Below are positions 42,001 to 53,900 of a stretch of DNA of 64,000 bases, in pieces. The DNA lies in assembly GCA_013365325.1 (NCBI GenBank), contig JABVXV010000002.1:1116001-1180000 (forward strand). The letters run 5' to 3'. The position numbers and the translations under genes are program-made. Under the pieces are notes generated by a model. The model was not told where the DNA came from. It searched no databases and was given only the letters and a program-made list of their open reading frames with translations. Origin of the DNA: Dipetalonema caudispina. Taxonomy: Eukaryota > Nematoda > Chromadorea > Rhabditida > Onchocercidae. How positions within the stretch are numbered: position 1 is the first letter of the stretch; every line of letters starts with the position of its first letter.

Positions 42001-42868
42001 ACTTCTTTATTTTATTACTTAATTGCCCAATTGTTCGCCACTACTAGTTTTATAAGGAAATGATGGCTGTGAAATGCCACAAAATTCTTTAAGGATAGGT
42101 AGATGATTTTTGGCCAGGTATGATGGATATGATTAATCATTGCATTGGTACCTGTACATTTCTATTCTATTCCTCATTTATTGAATGGAACTTTACAAGG
42201 GGAAATCTAGCCAGCTGTTTTCAATCCAGTAATATTGTGATTAATCTTTTCACTTACTAAAAATCCTTGAAATTTGTCCTTAAATATTTGGGAATAGTGA
42301 ATGAAGTGGACAGGACTACTTAATTTTTCATTTATTTTCTGCAATAAATGAAGCAAATACGACTGACACATTTGTTCATTTGTTCAATACAATGTATCCA
42401 TCCCTTGGAATGATGCAGTTGTAGGAGTCATTCATTTGAAGTAATCCAGACAATTCATCGGGATATCTCGGGATTTAAATAACTGAAATTACCACCGAGT
42501 TCGAGAAAAGGTAACGAGATAATATGATTTGAATTGAGTAAGCACTTCTGGTACTGGCTGGTTTTGGAATGTATATTCTATGAAAGTAACCTCAGACTGG
42601 CTTCCAGGATGTCTCTATCCGCCAACTCTCAATTACAGATTGAGCAAACTGTAAATTTTAATCTCATTTACACCGAAAATTCCACATCAACTTTTAAATT
42701 TTCTTAATCATATTTTAGAAGTGAATTAATTAGCTTATTAATTCTCAACACAAATTTTAAATCTATTTTAAGTTTTAATAGTTCTAGTAATTTTTGCAGG
42801 AAAATTGACTAATTCAACTCTGAAATGAAATAAGGTTTTCGTGATGATTGTATTGATGATATTTCTAG
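39015..42868. other. intergenic region between SAM-PDZ gene and amino-acid transporter
   Basis: The left part holds the 3' UTR of the SAM-PDZ gene. I see no convincing coding exons, only short AT-rich open frames without protein-like composition. A possible first exon of the transporter lies at 42103-42117: ATG plus four codons, then donor GTATGA, ending in phase 0 as the exon at 42869 requires. It is too short to prove. A T20 run lies near 40921-40940. Confidence 0.5.
39163..39168 (+). promoter_or_regulatory. polyadenylation signal AATAAA (SAM-PDZ gene)
   Basis: Canonical AATAAA about 150 bases after the stop codon at 39012-39014. It is the first such hexamer downstream on the plus strand. 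Confidence 0.55.
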
Positions 42869-45791
42869 ACGGTGTCGAATGTAAGAGCAACCGGAAACGA
42901 TGTGATTGCTTCACCGAACAGTGGTTTAGGTGTTGATTACGAAGAAACATATCTCTTTGCGGAACGAACAAGGAATATCAATAGCCTGAGTCCTGAACAA
43001 GCATTTGCTCATATGGTTAAGGCTATGTTGGGCACTGGACTACTCTCGTTACCGCTAGCTTTTAAGCATGCTGGACTATGGGTTTGGTTTTTCTTATTAC
43101 CGTTCTTTTTCCATCCTTCCCCTTGCTTTGCAACTGTTTCATTTGTTGATAGAGAGAGAAAAAGAGGGGAAAGGATAAATACAATCATTTTATTACGATT
43201 TTTCACGATAACGTGTTTTCCTGCCTAAAAGTATAGTTATATGTCTGTGGTTTCTTTTATTCTTTTTCGGCTATGTTTAATTGTATTATTTAAGTTGGGT
43301 TTGGTGTTGATGGTTATATTATGTGGCATATGCCTGTACTGCATGAGACTGGTAGTTTATGCTGCACATTACATCTGTCAAAGGTTGGTTTCACTTCATT
43401 TACATTCAAGTTATCACAAGAAGTTTTGAAAAATCTACTTTAATTTGTTGAGGAATTATTACCTCGGATTTTTGCTAAAGATGGAAATGGGAAAACATAG
43501 ATTTTATATCAAATTTCATTTTACAGAAACGGCAGAGATGTTATTGATTATGCCAACGTTATGCGGAGTGCCGTAGAAAGCGGGCCTACCTGGATAAGTA
43601 TCCATGGATATTTCTTTAAGTATGTTGTAAATTTCATTGTTATAAATCATCGTTCAAGTGATGATTTCTATTGACAAAATATATAATTTTAGTTCCGTTA
43701 TTTTAAATAATACATTTCGAATTCAGATTTTTACTTTCAAAACTCATAATCCTTTACAGACAATTGTTAAACATTAACATGTTTTGTGGGCAACTTGGAT
43801 TCTGCTGTGTATATTTTGTGTTTATGGCTGATAACATCCAAAGCGTATGCCTTCTTCCTTCATAAAATTATTCTAAAAACTCCTTTAGCACATTTTCACA
43901 TTCTTCTCTTTCCTTTTTGTGAAATGTCTTTTCAAGTTTTTCGATATGAACACGATGATCCATCTACCCAGATCAGTGTGGATGGTACTGCTTCTTATTC
44001 CCATACTGTCGATCTGCTCGATTCGTCATTTAAATAAGCTAGCTCCATTCGCCCTTGCTGCTAACTGTTTATATTTCTGTAAGTTTTTTCACCCAATATT
44101 TTAGTTCATTATCAAAACTCATTCTTTGCTTTGAAATGTTTTTGTTATACTGTTAAATTTGATATAGTTTTTGATATACTGTTAAATTCGAAATCCATTA
44201 TTTAAAAATGTAAAAGTGTTTTTACAGCTGCCGTATTTATCTTGTTGTACTTCTTCTTCACTCATTTGAAACCATCGTCGGATTTCCCAGCTATTGGACA
44301 GATTGAAAATATTCCTCTTTATTTCGGAACAGTTTTGTTCGCTTTTGAGGGAGTTGCTGTGGTATGATGCAAAACTTTAGTATATGATGTTTACATTCTT
44401 TTAGTGTTCAGTGAACTGTAGAAATGAATTTCACAAATACAGAGTAGTAGGATAAAGTAATACAGTAAACTTTCTATCAGCCAATCAGTTTTTCCTTTCG
44501 GATTTGTAGTTATTATATCATTTCCAGGAACAGTCATAGATTTCCTTCACTAAAACAGATCTTAAAATGTTTTGCCATGTGATTTTTGAATTCTTATGAT
44601 ATGGAAAGAGAAAATATATGAGGAAGTATGAGAAGATAGGTGTTTTGACAAGTTGAGATGTGAATATTCCGCTATTAATAGGTTTTACCGGTGGAAAATC
44701 GTATGAGTCAACCACAACTTTTCATTAAGTGGAACGGAGTTTTGAATTGTTCATGTTTGGTTGTGATGACTATATTCGCAATGATGGGGTTTTACGGTTA
44801 TCTTGCTGTTGGTAATGAAGTTAGCGATACCATCACTTTGAATGTTCCACATGACCCGTTAGTTTTTTAACTTTCTTAAATCTTTGAGATTATAAATGTA
44901 AGCAGATTAAATTTCTTGTGAGTCTCCGATGATATTCACTGCACTGTTTACTTAAGAAGTTTTTTGAAAATCTTATTTTCGTTTTCAGAATATATCAAAG
45001 CATTAAGCTCATTTTTTCGATATGTGTAATGGTGTCGTACCCCTTACAATTTTTCATTCCAATGGAACGAATCGAAAAATGGATGACTAGAAAAATCCCA
45101 GTTGAAAATCAGTCAGCATACATTTACTTCGCTCGATATGGAATTGTTCTGTTAACATGTCAGCTTATTCTTGATTCTTTTCATATATACATAGCTTTGA
45201 GTCTTTATACTTCATCAAATAAATTTCTTGCGAAAATCTTTGAATTATGAATTGACTGATTTCTATTTCGAAATAAAAGTATTATGTTTCCACGTAGGTT
45301 TTAGCATGGAGTGATAATTTGTTTCTCTTTTTAGGTGCAGTTGCAGAACTCATTCCACATCTTGCCTTGTTTATCTCATTTATTGGAGCATTCTCAGGAT
45401 CTTCGATGGCCCTGCTCTTCCCACCTTTTATCGATCTCTTAGTAATTTTTTAAAATTAACTTTTTAAAATTAAGTTCAAAACTTGTTAGAAAACTAGACT
45501 CCAAGAAGTTGTTCATGCCTTGTCTCGAAAAACAGTCATGGGTGGTAAGTTTCTGTATTAGCCGATAGTTTACAATAATTTGGGGAAGTCATATTTGTAT
45601 TATGTTTAGTAAATTTAAAATTTTGACTAGAATAAATTTCAGCGTTTCAGGTCTCACATTCCCGAGGTAAATTAGTGCTTAAGGTTTGGATAATCGATTT
45701 AACCTTATTATTTTTTGCACTAATTGGTTTAGTGACAGGAACGTACACTGCATTGGTTGAAATATTCAAAAAGATTGGACAGCCAATGTAA
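42869..45791 (+). CDS. SLC36/AAAP-family amino-acid transporter, 11 exons, 5' end uncertain
   Basis: Exons: 42869-43081, 43295-43383, 43527-43619, 43760-43844, 43937-44078, 44228-44361, 44682-44857, 44989-45158, 45335-45441, 45490-45544, 45643-45791 (TAA). Together they give 470 residues without the start codon, which must lie in an unseen upstream exon. The first recognisable membrane segment carries MLGTGLLSLPLAFKHAGLW, the conserved TM1 of proton-coupled amino-acid transporters. Later come VYFVFMADN, FFDMNT, YFGTVLFAFEGVAVVLP and GYLAVGNE, all typical of this family, and about 11 membrane segments overall. By family it moves small neutral amino acids across plasma or lysosomal membranes, probably with protons; the substrate is not readable. 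Two introns (before 43295 and 43937) end in AAG, supported by protein alignment across the joins. Confidence 0.9.
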
Positions 45792-45907
45792 AGTTGCTAA
45801 ACAACTAAATCTATCGCCAGTATGTGAAAACAGGAATCAAAATGACATTCGCTGTAAGAAATTTTTAATTTCTTGAGGATTTCTGTTCTCTTTACCGTTA
45901 TAATGTA

Positions 45908-45913
45908 AATAAA
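45908..45913 (+). promoter_or_regulatory. polyadenylation signal AATAAA (transporter gene)
   Basis: Canonical hexamer about 117 bases after the transporter stop codon. Confidence 0.55.
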
Positions 45914-48445
45914 ATTTGATTTCTTTGTTCAAATTGCTTTTCTTTCTTTTTTCATGACCAATCCTGCTGGTTATCTGGGTACAAAACTATTAAAAATTGG
46001 TGTTGATGTTTTGTTGTTCTATTGTATTTATTCAGTTTGTAAAAGATTTCGTTTAAAGAAACATTAAAATTATTGAGTGATTATATTTCAAAGATTCATA
46101 TGCAAAATCCAGTTAATATTTGTCCTCGTTACATATAATCGCCATTTCCAAAGAATTTTTCAGAGAGAAAGGTACTTAATTTTTCATCTTCATTCTTGTT
46201 TGCTCAAAATCCTAAATATTTCAAAAGTTACCAGATTTAGTGTTGTGAATAATTTAATGAGCCTATACGCAATCTCGGTTATATAGATTTCACATTTTTC
46301 CGATAATGGATGTATTTGCTTCTTAGTAATGTGATTTGATTTGCTAATTCTTGTTCAACATATCCAATAAAGCTGTTTTTGAGAGTCTGTTTGCAGACTT
46401 ACACTGCATGTATTCTGAATCCATTCAAAAACTCAAGAGAATTCGAAAAAAAGCGACCTTTTCAGGTTGTCAAGATTATTAGAAAGTTGTATGTTGTGGA
46501 GGAGATTAGATCTAGTGAAAGAAGCGAGTTAGCAGTTCTGTGAATCGTTCGTTGATTGATCGTTTTTCTGTTTGCAAGTGATCTGATTAGTTTATAGTTA
46601 CTACTTTTTGTTAGACGCTTTAATTGTAAGGGATAATTTCTTTGGTGTAAGAAAAAATGCGGGCATTGAAATGAGAATTTCAGACAGAAATGTTTTGGGA
46701 GGAAGGGATACAATCGAATGAAGTTAAAATACATGTGAAATTTGTTTTCACATTTTTTAGTTAGTTAAGTTCCTTGAATCCAGTTCAATTCAAAAATTTC
46801 AAACCCATCGAAAGTTTTTTCTGTTAATTATAAGCTGACTGGGATAATAGGATGATCTTTCTTTCCTAGGAAAATTTAACTGAATCCATTCACAAATGAT
46901 ATTATGAAATCAAATTAGCCAATCTTTTCGTTAGACCATTGTTCGTTGATCTTTCCGCTTCTCCCTTGTCCCAGGCAAGAATGTGCTACGAAGTGTTATA
47001 AAGTCAAAGGCTACTTTAAAATGTATGATTATCTTTTTTCACAAAATTTTGCTGAACTCTGATTTTTACTGCTAAATGAAAGATACTTCATACAGACAAC
47101 AGCTGTTCGGCAACATCTGAAACTTTCAATGGATTAGATTGATGGATACCATTGTTGAAAGGATGCAGTTTAGCCTCCTCCCCATCTCAATTAACCTCTA
47201 ACTTTGAAGCTTACGTACTGATATAAAGTGTGCAGGATGACTCCACTCCTCTGAAGAATTAGCTCCTCATATCTAGTTTGTTTCAATTACTCTTATTACT
47301 ACCACTGCAATCTTCCTCTTCCTTTTTATAAGTATATCAATACGATGTCTCTTCTTTCTATCATATCATCTCTAAATTAATTACAAAATTAGCATTTGCA
47401 ATTTCGATTTAATACTGGTGCACTCAAGCCAGCTTTATTTGCAAAAAGTCATGAATTTTAGAAAGCATTTAATTATCAAATTTTGGGCCAATTTTTTGCT
47501 TTTCAATTGAAATTCATATGAGCTTGAAACGTTCATAATAGAATTACGACATTGACAACAGTTGCGATATAATAATATGAAATCATCATCACCTCACATC
47601 AGCTTTATCATTTCTATATCATAAGAAATTCCTGATGAATCCTCTCATTCTGTTTGCATTTGCAACTGTGAAACATTCGGGTTTGAGGTTCAGTTTGCTT
47701 TTAAATAATACTTCAATCCGGCCTGATATGAAAAAATTTCTGCAGGATATTGGTTTCTCACTCCAGCACATCATTGTTTTCGTCTTTTTTTTTTTCTCTG
47801 TTAAGTTTTTCTTCAACTTGATAAAGTTATTGTCAAAAATTTATAGAGAAAAAAAGAATTCTAATGGAATGTTTGTATGAGCGGAGATTTCGATCTGTGC
47901 ATCACTTCAATCAGTCAAATTGCTATTAGATTAAATCAAGCTATTGCACGGGAAATCACGTCATAGTTATTATATGCAAGCTAATACAGCTAATAATTCA
48001 TCACTCTTATCGCCCCATTCCTCATTTTTTATGGCAAACAATTTCTATCAACAACTCAGGGAATGCAAATGTTTGTTACTGTAGAGATAGCTGAATGCTA
48101 TAAATTAGTAGTGCCAGTTTTATGGTACCTTACGACGCTATGAAATGAATTCTATTACCAACAACTATGTTATTTTTGATTGCAGAGCCATTTTTTTTTT
48201 AGATACAGAAAGCTTAAATACGCAGGGAGAAGAAAGTTAAGTGCTTATTTGCCATGTTGCTATTTCGAGTAAAAATTTGTTGAATGTGATATTCATGCGA
48301 AATACGCCATTTCCCTTCGACTTGTCTAACAATCTTTTTATCGAATAAATGAATTTACAGTGACAACTTGATGAAACTGTAATTAAATACTCCCATATTT
48401 CTCAATATCATTTTACTGTTACCTCATATTCATGCGAATCGATTG

Positions 48446-48488
48446 TTACCAAAATGATGACCAATAATTAGGATCATCATTTTGGTAA
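48446..48488. repeat. perfect 15-bp inverted repeat hairpin
   Basis: The arms TTACCAAAATGATGA (48446-48460) and TCATCATTTTGGTAA (48474-48488) are exact reverse complements around a 13-base loop. The loop can pair a further CC with GG. It lies about 430 bases upstream of the far-1 start codon. It could be a regulatory hairpin, a remnant of a miniature transposon or a small-RNA hairpin. The stem is short for a pre-miRNA. Confidence 0.85.
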
Positions 48489-48880
48489 AATTTAAAAAAT
48501 ACATAAATGTGACATTAATATCTAAAATCTTTGCTACTAAAGCCATAACTTTATGATTTTAGAGAGTCCCCATAAATATAACTTTTCAGGTCCGAAGCCT
48601 AGGCTCTTTCCTGACTTGTTACTGCCAATGTATAGAAATGGATAATACATCATAGAATGAAATCACTAAATTTGAACTTATATCTATCCATATTTCCCTC
48701 CTCCTTTATTCACTTACTTCTCTATAAATAGAGAAAAAAGAATACTGTCCCCTCTTATAAAGTTAGTATTAAAGCGCTAAACTTTTCCAAAAACGTCATT
48801 AGGAGAAATTTAATTTGTATGAGTTACACTTTTCCATTGGCCTTATAATATTGAATTTGTCATCTGAGTTACTATAATCT

Positions 48881-48884
48881 GCAG
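48881..48884 (+). promoter_or_regulatory. candidate trans-splice acceptor for far-1
   Basis: TCTGCAG followed by 30 bases and then the far-1 ATG at 48915. Nematode mRNAs commonly receive a spliced leader at such a site just upstream of the start codon. Inferred from position and consensus only. Confidence 0.45.
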
Positions 48885-48914
48885 GCAGTCAAAAAACTTT
48901 CGTGGATAATTAAA

Positions 48915-50416
48915 ATGTATCACCAATTGATTTTGCTGACACTAATTGGTACCACTATGGCAAATGTTATTCCTTTTTCTATGAGTAATATTCCGGATGA
49001 GTATAAAGGTATGTGAAATATAGAGTATAAATAAAGGTAAAGAGTATAAAGATTAATAAGATCCACAAAATCTTTTTATATACTTTATATTCTTTTCTTT
49101 ACAATTAATTAAGAACCCATAAATTTCGCAAATTCCACATTTTATAAAAATTCGTAGACTTATTTCAATTAGACATAATTAAGACCTGTAAAATACTTTC
49201 ATATTGGTAAGTAATTCCATTCTCTAAATTCATAAAGTTTGTTATATGATGGATTGCTTAAAGTAATCATATTGAAAGGGAAAGTTTATAAACTTTCGAC
49301 TTTCCTTGTAACAAAAAAATTTAATTGAATAAAGTCACTAAATAAAGTTTGTAATATTTGCAGAATTTATACCGGAAGAAGTGAAGAATTTCTACAAGGA
49401 TCTGACACCGGATGACAAGCAGATTCTTCGTGAATTAGCAAGCAAACATGCAACGTTTGCAAATGAAGATGCTGCACTGGAAGCGCTCAAAGACAAATCC
49501 GATAAACTCTACAAAAAAGCGGTGGAACTACGAAATTTCGTGAAAGCAAAAATTGACAGCTTAAAGCCAGACGCTAAAGCATTTGTCGATGAGGTACTCA
49601 TACATTTTCCCACCACAAATACCAAATGTTTTTTACTTTTCTCACTCCGACTTCCTCTTTTCATTTTATACCAAAGCTCGATTCCAATTCACTTCTTAAC
49701 ATTCACTTCAATAGTTCAAATTTCCTGTTGCTTCAGGAATATTAATTAATCAAACAAAAAAAAAAAAAAAGTAATGCAATCAATTCCATTCCTACTTTCA
49801 TGTTGTACTGAATTTTGTTGAGTTTATTTCATTAGTTTCATCTAACATTTGTTTTCATCATTTCTTTTAAATCATATTTCAAAATCAAAGTTTCCATTTA
49901 ACGTGGAAATAACCAATCAGATCTTGTAGTAGAATGAGGCTTATTAATTAAAAAATCTTAATTTATGAATGTGACATTAAAATGATCAAAATTTAAGGTA
50001 ATCGCCAAGGCACGATCACTGCGACCTGAAGATGGGCAAAAGCTTGATATGGAAAAAATTAAGCAAGCAGCTCGAGATGTTATCAACAAATATCAAGCGC
50101 TCAGTGAAGAAACAAAGGAAGAACTGAAAGTAACATTCCCTCACACCGCCAAAATTATCAGCAGTGAGCTTTTTTATAAAATTTATAATTTGTGGTGATG
50201 TCTTGAGTGCTGAGGAATGTCAGTGTAAGATCTTCTGTAACTCATGCTTTGTGTCAAATCAAATGTTCTGAAACTCACTTTCCACGAGAATATTTTCGGG
50301 TATTTGGAATTATGTATCCGCTTGTACGATCAAATCATTGACTCTAATATCTTGTCAAGAATATTTCAGACGAGAAATTCAAAAGGATCGCAAATAGCTT
50401 TCTACAAAAGAACTAG
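48915..50416 (+). CDS. far-1: fatty-acid- and retinol-binding protein FAR-1 (Ov20 family)
   Basis: Exons: 48915-49008, 49364-49593, 49998-50163, 50370-50416 (TAG), giving 178 residues, the usual length for filarial FAR proteins. Residues 1-16 are a signal peptide (MYHQLILLTLIGTTMA), so the product is secreted. The mature protein is helical, Lys/Glu/Ala-rich and cysteine-free. It contains ELASKHATFANEDAALEAL and FVKAKIDSLKPDAKAFVDE, hallmark segments of the family, and ends NSFLQKN. FAR proteins bind fatty acids and retinol and are released by nematodes into host tissue; this is family knowledge. No N-X-S/T sequon is present. The intron before 49998 ends in AAG, and the protein join (DEVIAKARSLRPEDGQ) confirms that acceptor. 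Confidence 0.96.
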
Positions 50417-50925
50417 AGAAGTTTGATCGCCAGAAACATTGATAATTTATCTGCTACTTTTTGTTGTATGTCACAACTACTTGAAAAGTACATTTTCGGA
50501 TAAACACAGCATTGTTAGAATTTAATTAAATTGTTGGATTCATTTCTCAACTTTTTATTTTGATCAGTACTGTTCACATAAACTATTCGTCTACGCAATG
50601 CATTACCTTTCACATGTCATTATCTGATCAGAAAGAGAAAAGCTGTACAAGTAAACAGTGAAGGAGTTATCAGAACTGAAGAGAAATCTAATCTATTGCT
50701 AATCGACAATTCAAAAACTAAAACTATGGAACTCAAAACAAGATCTACATATAGAAAAGATTACTGAATAATTATCCTGATCTAAACACATTTGAAAATA
50801 GAGGTGAACTGTTTAAGGTAATTTCTAAAAAGTTCGATTCCACAACCAGGATACGTTTTTTTCTGAATCCAGCAACAATTAAGCCAATCAGATTTATAGA
50901 CACATCGTTAATGATAAGATAGAAT
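50417..50925. other. convergent intergenic region between far-1 and Ku70
   Basis: 509 bases separate the two stop codons, and both 3' UTRs must lie here. A minus-strand AATAAA (seen as TTTATT at 50554-50559) is about 370 bases past the Ku70 stop and may serve that gene. No canonical AATAAA is obvious for far-1 close to its stop. Confidence 0.5.
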
Positions 50926-53900
50926 TCACAGGTTTTTGTAGTATTTCTCGATTGCATCAATGATATCCACCTTTTTGGCATATGATTTCACGGGAATAAG
51001 CTCTTCTGTTGCTTTCTTTTTTAGCTCCACCACCGTCATTTTTTCCAGCTGAATTTTGTAATGTTTAGAAAAAACAAGTGTAAATAGTTATTTCTAAACA
51101 ACATTAATTAAATCACAAAAAAACATTTGTTACATTTGAAATAATTTTTGGGCGAACCATATATCAAACAAAACTAGTATTTTAATTTACCAAGTGATTG
51201 TTCGCCAAATACAACAAGCTTTCGTCCGTCATTTTCTTCTTCTTTGTATCCCGCGTGCTACCTGTTTAGTAAATAAATAATTATTTGAAAATTTTGCTAG
51301 TGACCTTAGACATTTTCTTTTTTACAAAAAACATCTTCACCACTAAAGCGAAAAAATTTCGGAACAAAGATAAATGGAAGCGGCTGCAAGCAGAAATGTG
51401 GAAATGCAAGACAAAGAGTTAGATCCAACATATAAATCCTTTAAAACTAACTTATCTCGCCAGTTTTCTTCGCTTTCTTACTGCATTTCTGCTCCGAATT
51501 ACAACTATCAGGAAGTAAGCAGGAACGAAATTCGTCCAATTCCTTTTCCACTCGTTTTCGGAAATCATCATACACAAAATATGGCTCTAGACTATTAATT
51601 TTTTACAACAGAGTTCTAAAATATCCTAGAATATTACATGAATACTGACATCAATTCACTGGACTAAAGTTGGTCAGTTTAAGTTTCCTAGTGTTCTAAT
51701 AATGCTCTATGCAATAAGTCAACTGTTTATAGCACTGTTACTAGAGCATCAAAATATTTTCTAAAAAACTTTATACCTATCTCACACTCAGCTCAATGAA
51801 TTATTTGCTTGTTGAGTAACTGCAAAGACACGGCCAAGCACGTTAGTCTATAGACAAGGCTTGCGATACTAATCGTTTTATCGTTCATTTTAATAAATTT
51901 ATAAATACAAAAAACATACGAATCTGATCTTGAACTTCCGGTACTTCATCATAATCCAGAGCCAAAGCTTCAATTACTTTGTAATGCTTCTGCAATACTG
52001 GAAAGTAACGGATATGATGCTTTGAATATTTTGAAGGAAAAATAATACTGGTATGTTTAAAATGATATTCCCCACAAACAACTTGGTGTCTTTTTTTTTG
52101 TCAAAATAATGGAAAAAACACGAATTGACTAACCTGGATTATAAAATTTTTCGGGGAAATAACTAGTTGTGAGCTTTTTAACCAATTTTTTTGCCGCTTC
52201 AATCTGTTCTTCTGACGCTAGAAATTGATCATATTACTCTCGTAAAAACTAAAACTTTCGTAACCTACACATTTCAAATCCTGAGTAGTCATCATGTTTT
52301 TCTATTGCTTATGTATTCTTTCACATTGTTTACAAACATGACTTTAACCGGAACTAATCAAATACAACTCCAATCAAAAAGTATAAAATACTCACCAGCT
52401 GGCCATTCACCGTCCGGATGAGTCATCTGTTCGCTGAGATCACGTTTATCTTCTGTAAATGGTAAATACACCAGATGAAACCCAGGATAACAAAATTTTG
52501 AGGTGAACTCGCCCTAAATATATACCGATTACAGCAAGCGTATGGAAATTAATTTCTTTTAAGAAAGACTAAGTAAAGGAAGACGCAGGTTTCCATGCAT
52601 GAGCATAAAAAAACCTTTGAACTATCCTCAGTAATGTACGTCTGTGGCACTAAAGCGACAAGTTTTGGCGGAACATTAGCTTTTTGGGTATATCGACAAA
52701 TAATCATTTTCTTCTGCTTCATGCAAACTTCATAAAGAGTACGGTACATTCGAACAGAACCCAAAATATCCTGGAACCAGAATCAAACAAAATACTTTTC
52801 GCTTTAGTCAAGATCCCTGGTCAAATTTCTTCATCTCAATCAGATTTAAATCAATTTTTTTGTGAGGACTACGCCGAAAACTAAATTCCACAACTATTGT
52901 ATTTTTTTGTAACGCATTTTTATCAGATTTTTCAAACCACTCATTAAATCTTCCTATTCAGTGAATGTAAAAGATGAACATTTATTTACCTTTTCAAGGG
53001 GATAAACAAACTGTGAGCTTCGAACGTGATGTGTGATTTTAAGGTAAGAAAGAGGTTTAAATCCGAGCAACAATATACCTGTAAATGATATTTCAATCAT
53101 AAAACGAAAACTGAAGAATGCTAAGGAATAAACAAATAATTGCTACCAACTCTTTCCTTCAAGAAGTGGAATGATCGAAACCATACAACAGTGTATCAAA
53201 ATACTGTTAACAAAAACGTCCGCTTTAAAAATAACCGATTTTAACCATCTTTTCCTATTGCTTGAAAAATGATAAAGGAAGTAGAAAAATTTAAAACCTG
53301 GCGGTGTCAACCTTCGCAAATTTTCGATCTCATCTGCGGATAGATTAATAACTTCACCTCCAATTTGTCGTTTTCGAATAATTTCGTTATCAAGTATTGG
53401 TATTTCCTCATCAGTCTTAACAAGAAAGAATTATTCAAAATATGATTGGAAAACCTTGGAAATGAATTTTCTTTGTATTTAAAGAGAACACTGGGAAGAA
53501 ATTGTAATTCAAGCTACCACAACTTTATTAAGTCAAAGAAAAGTTTTGGAAGGGTCTAAATTACAAACCTCTTTATTTACATATATATGTGACCGCTGCA
53601 TAATTTCATTTTTTTCGGCATTTAGAATCGCAGGCTGAGGAATCTTCTCTGAGCGTAGTAAGGAGTAGCTGAAAAGTTACCATTTTAGCAAATGCATCAT
53701 AAATAATCATAAAATAATCGAATATGAAGGAGAACAACACAAACATTCCAACTGAAAATTTCAGTCCATTTCCGAGTTCGAAATCCATGCCTGCTATATT
53801 TCGACGTGCGTACTGCTTTCGTGGTATGCTACAAAACAGATAAGTTAACATGGAAGCAATTTACTTGTTTCAAAGTCTTTATTAAATAATCATGGAAAGA

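Larger units (their letters stand above)
45792..48914. other. intergenic region between transporter and far-1
   Basis: No supported gene. The first few hundred bases are transporter 3' UTR. The remainder is AT-rich with only short open frames. It contains the strong hairpin at 48446-48488 and, just before far-1, a candidate spliced-leader acceptor (TCTGCAG, ending 48884). Confidence 0.6.
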
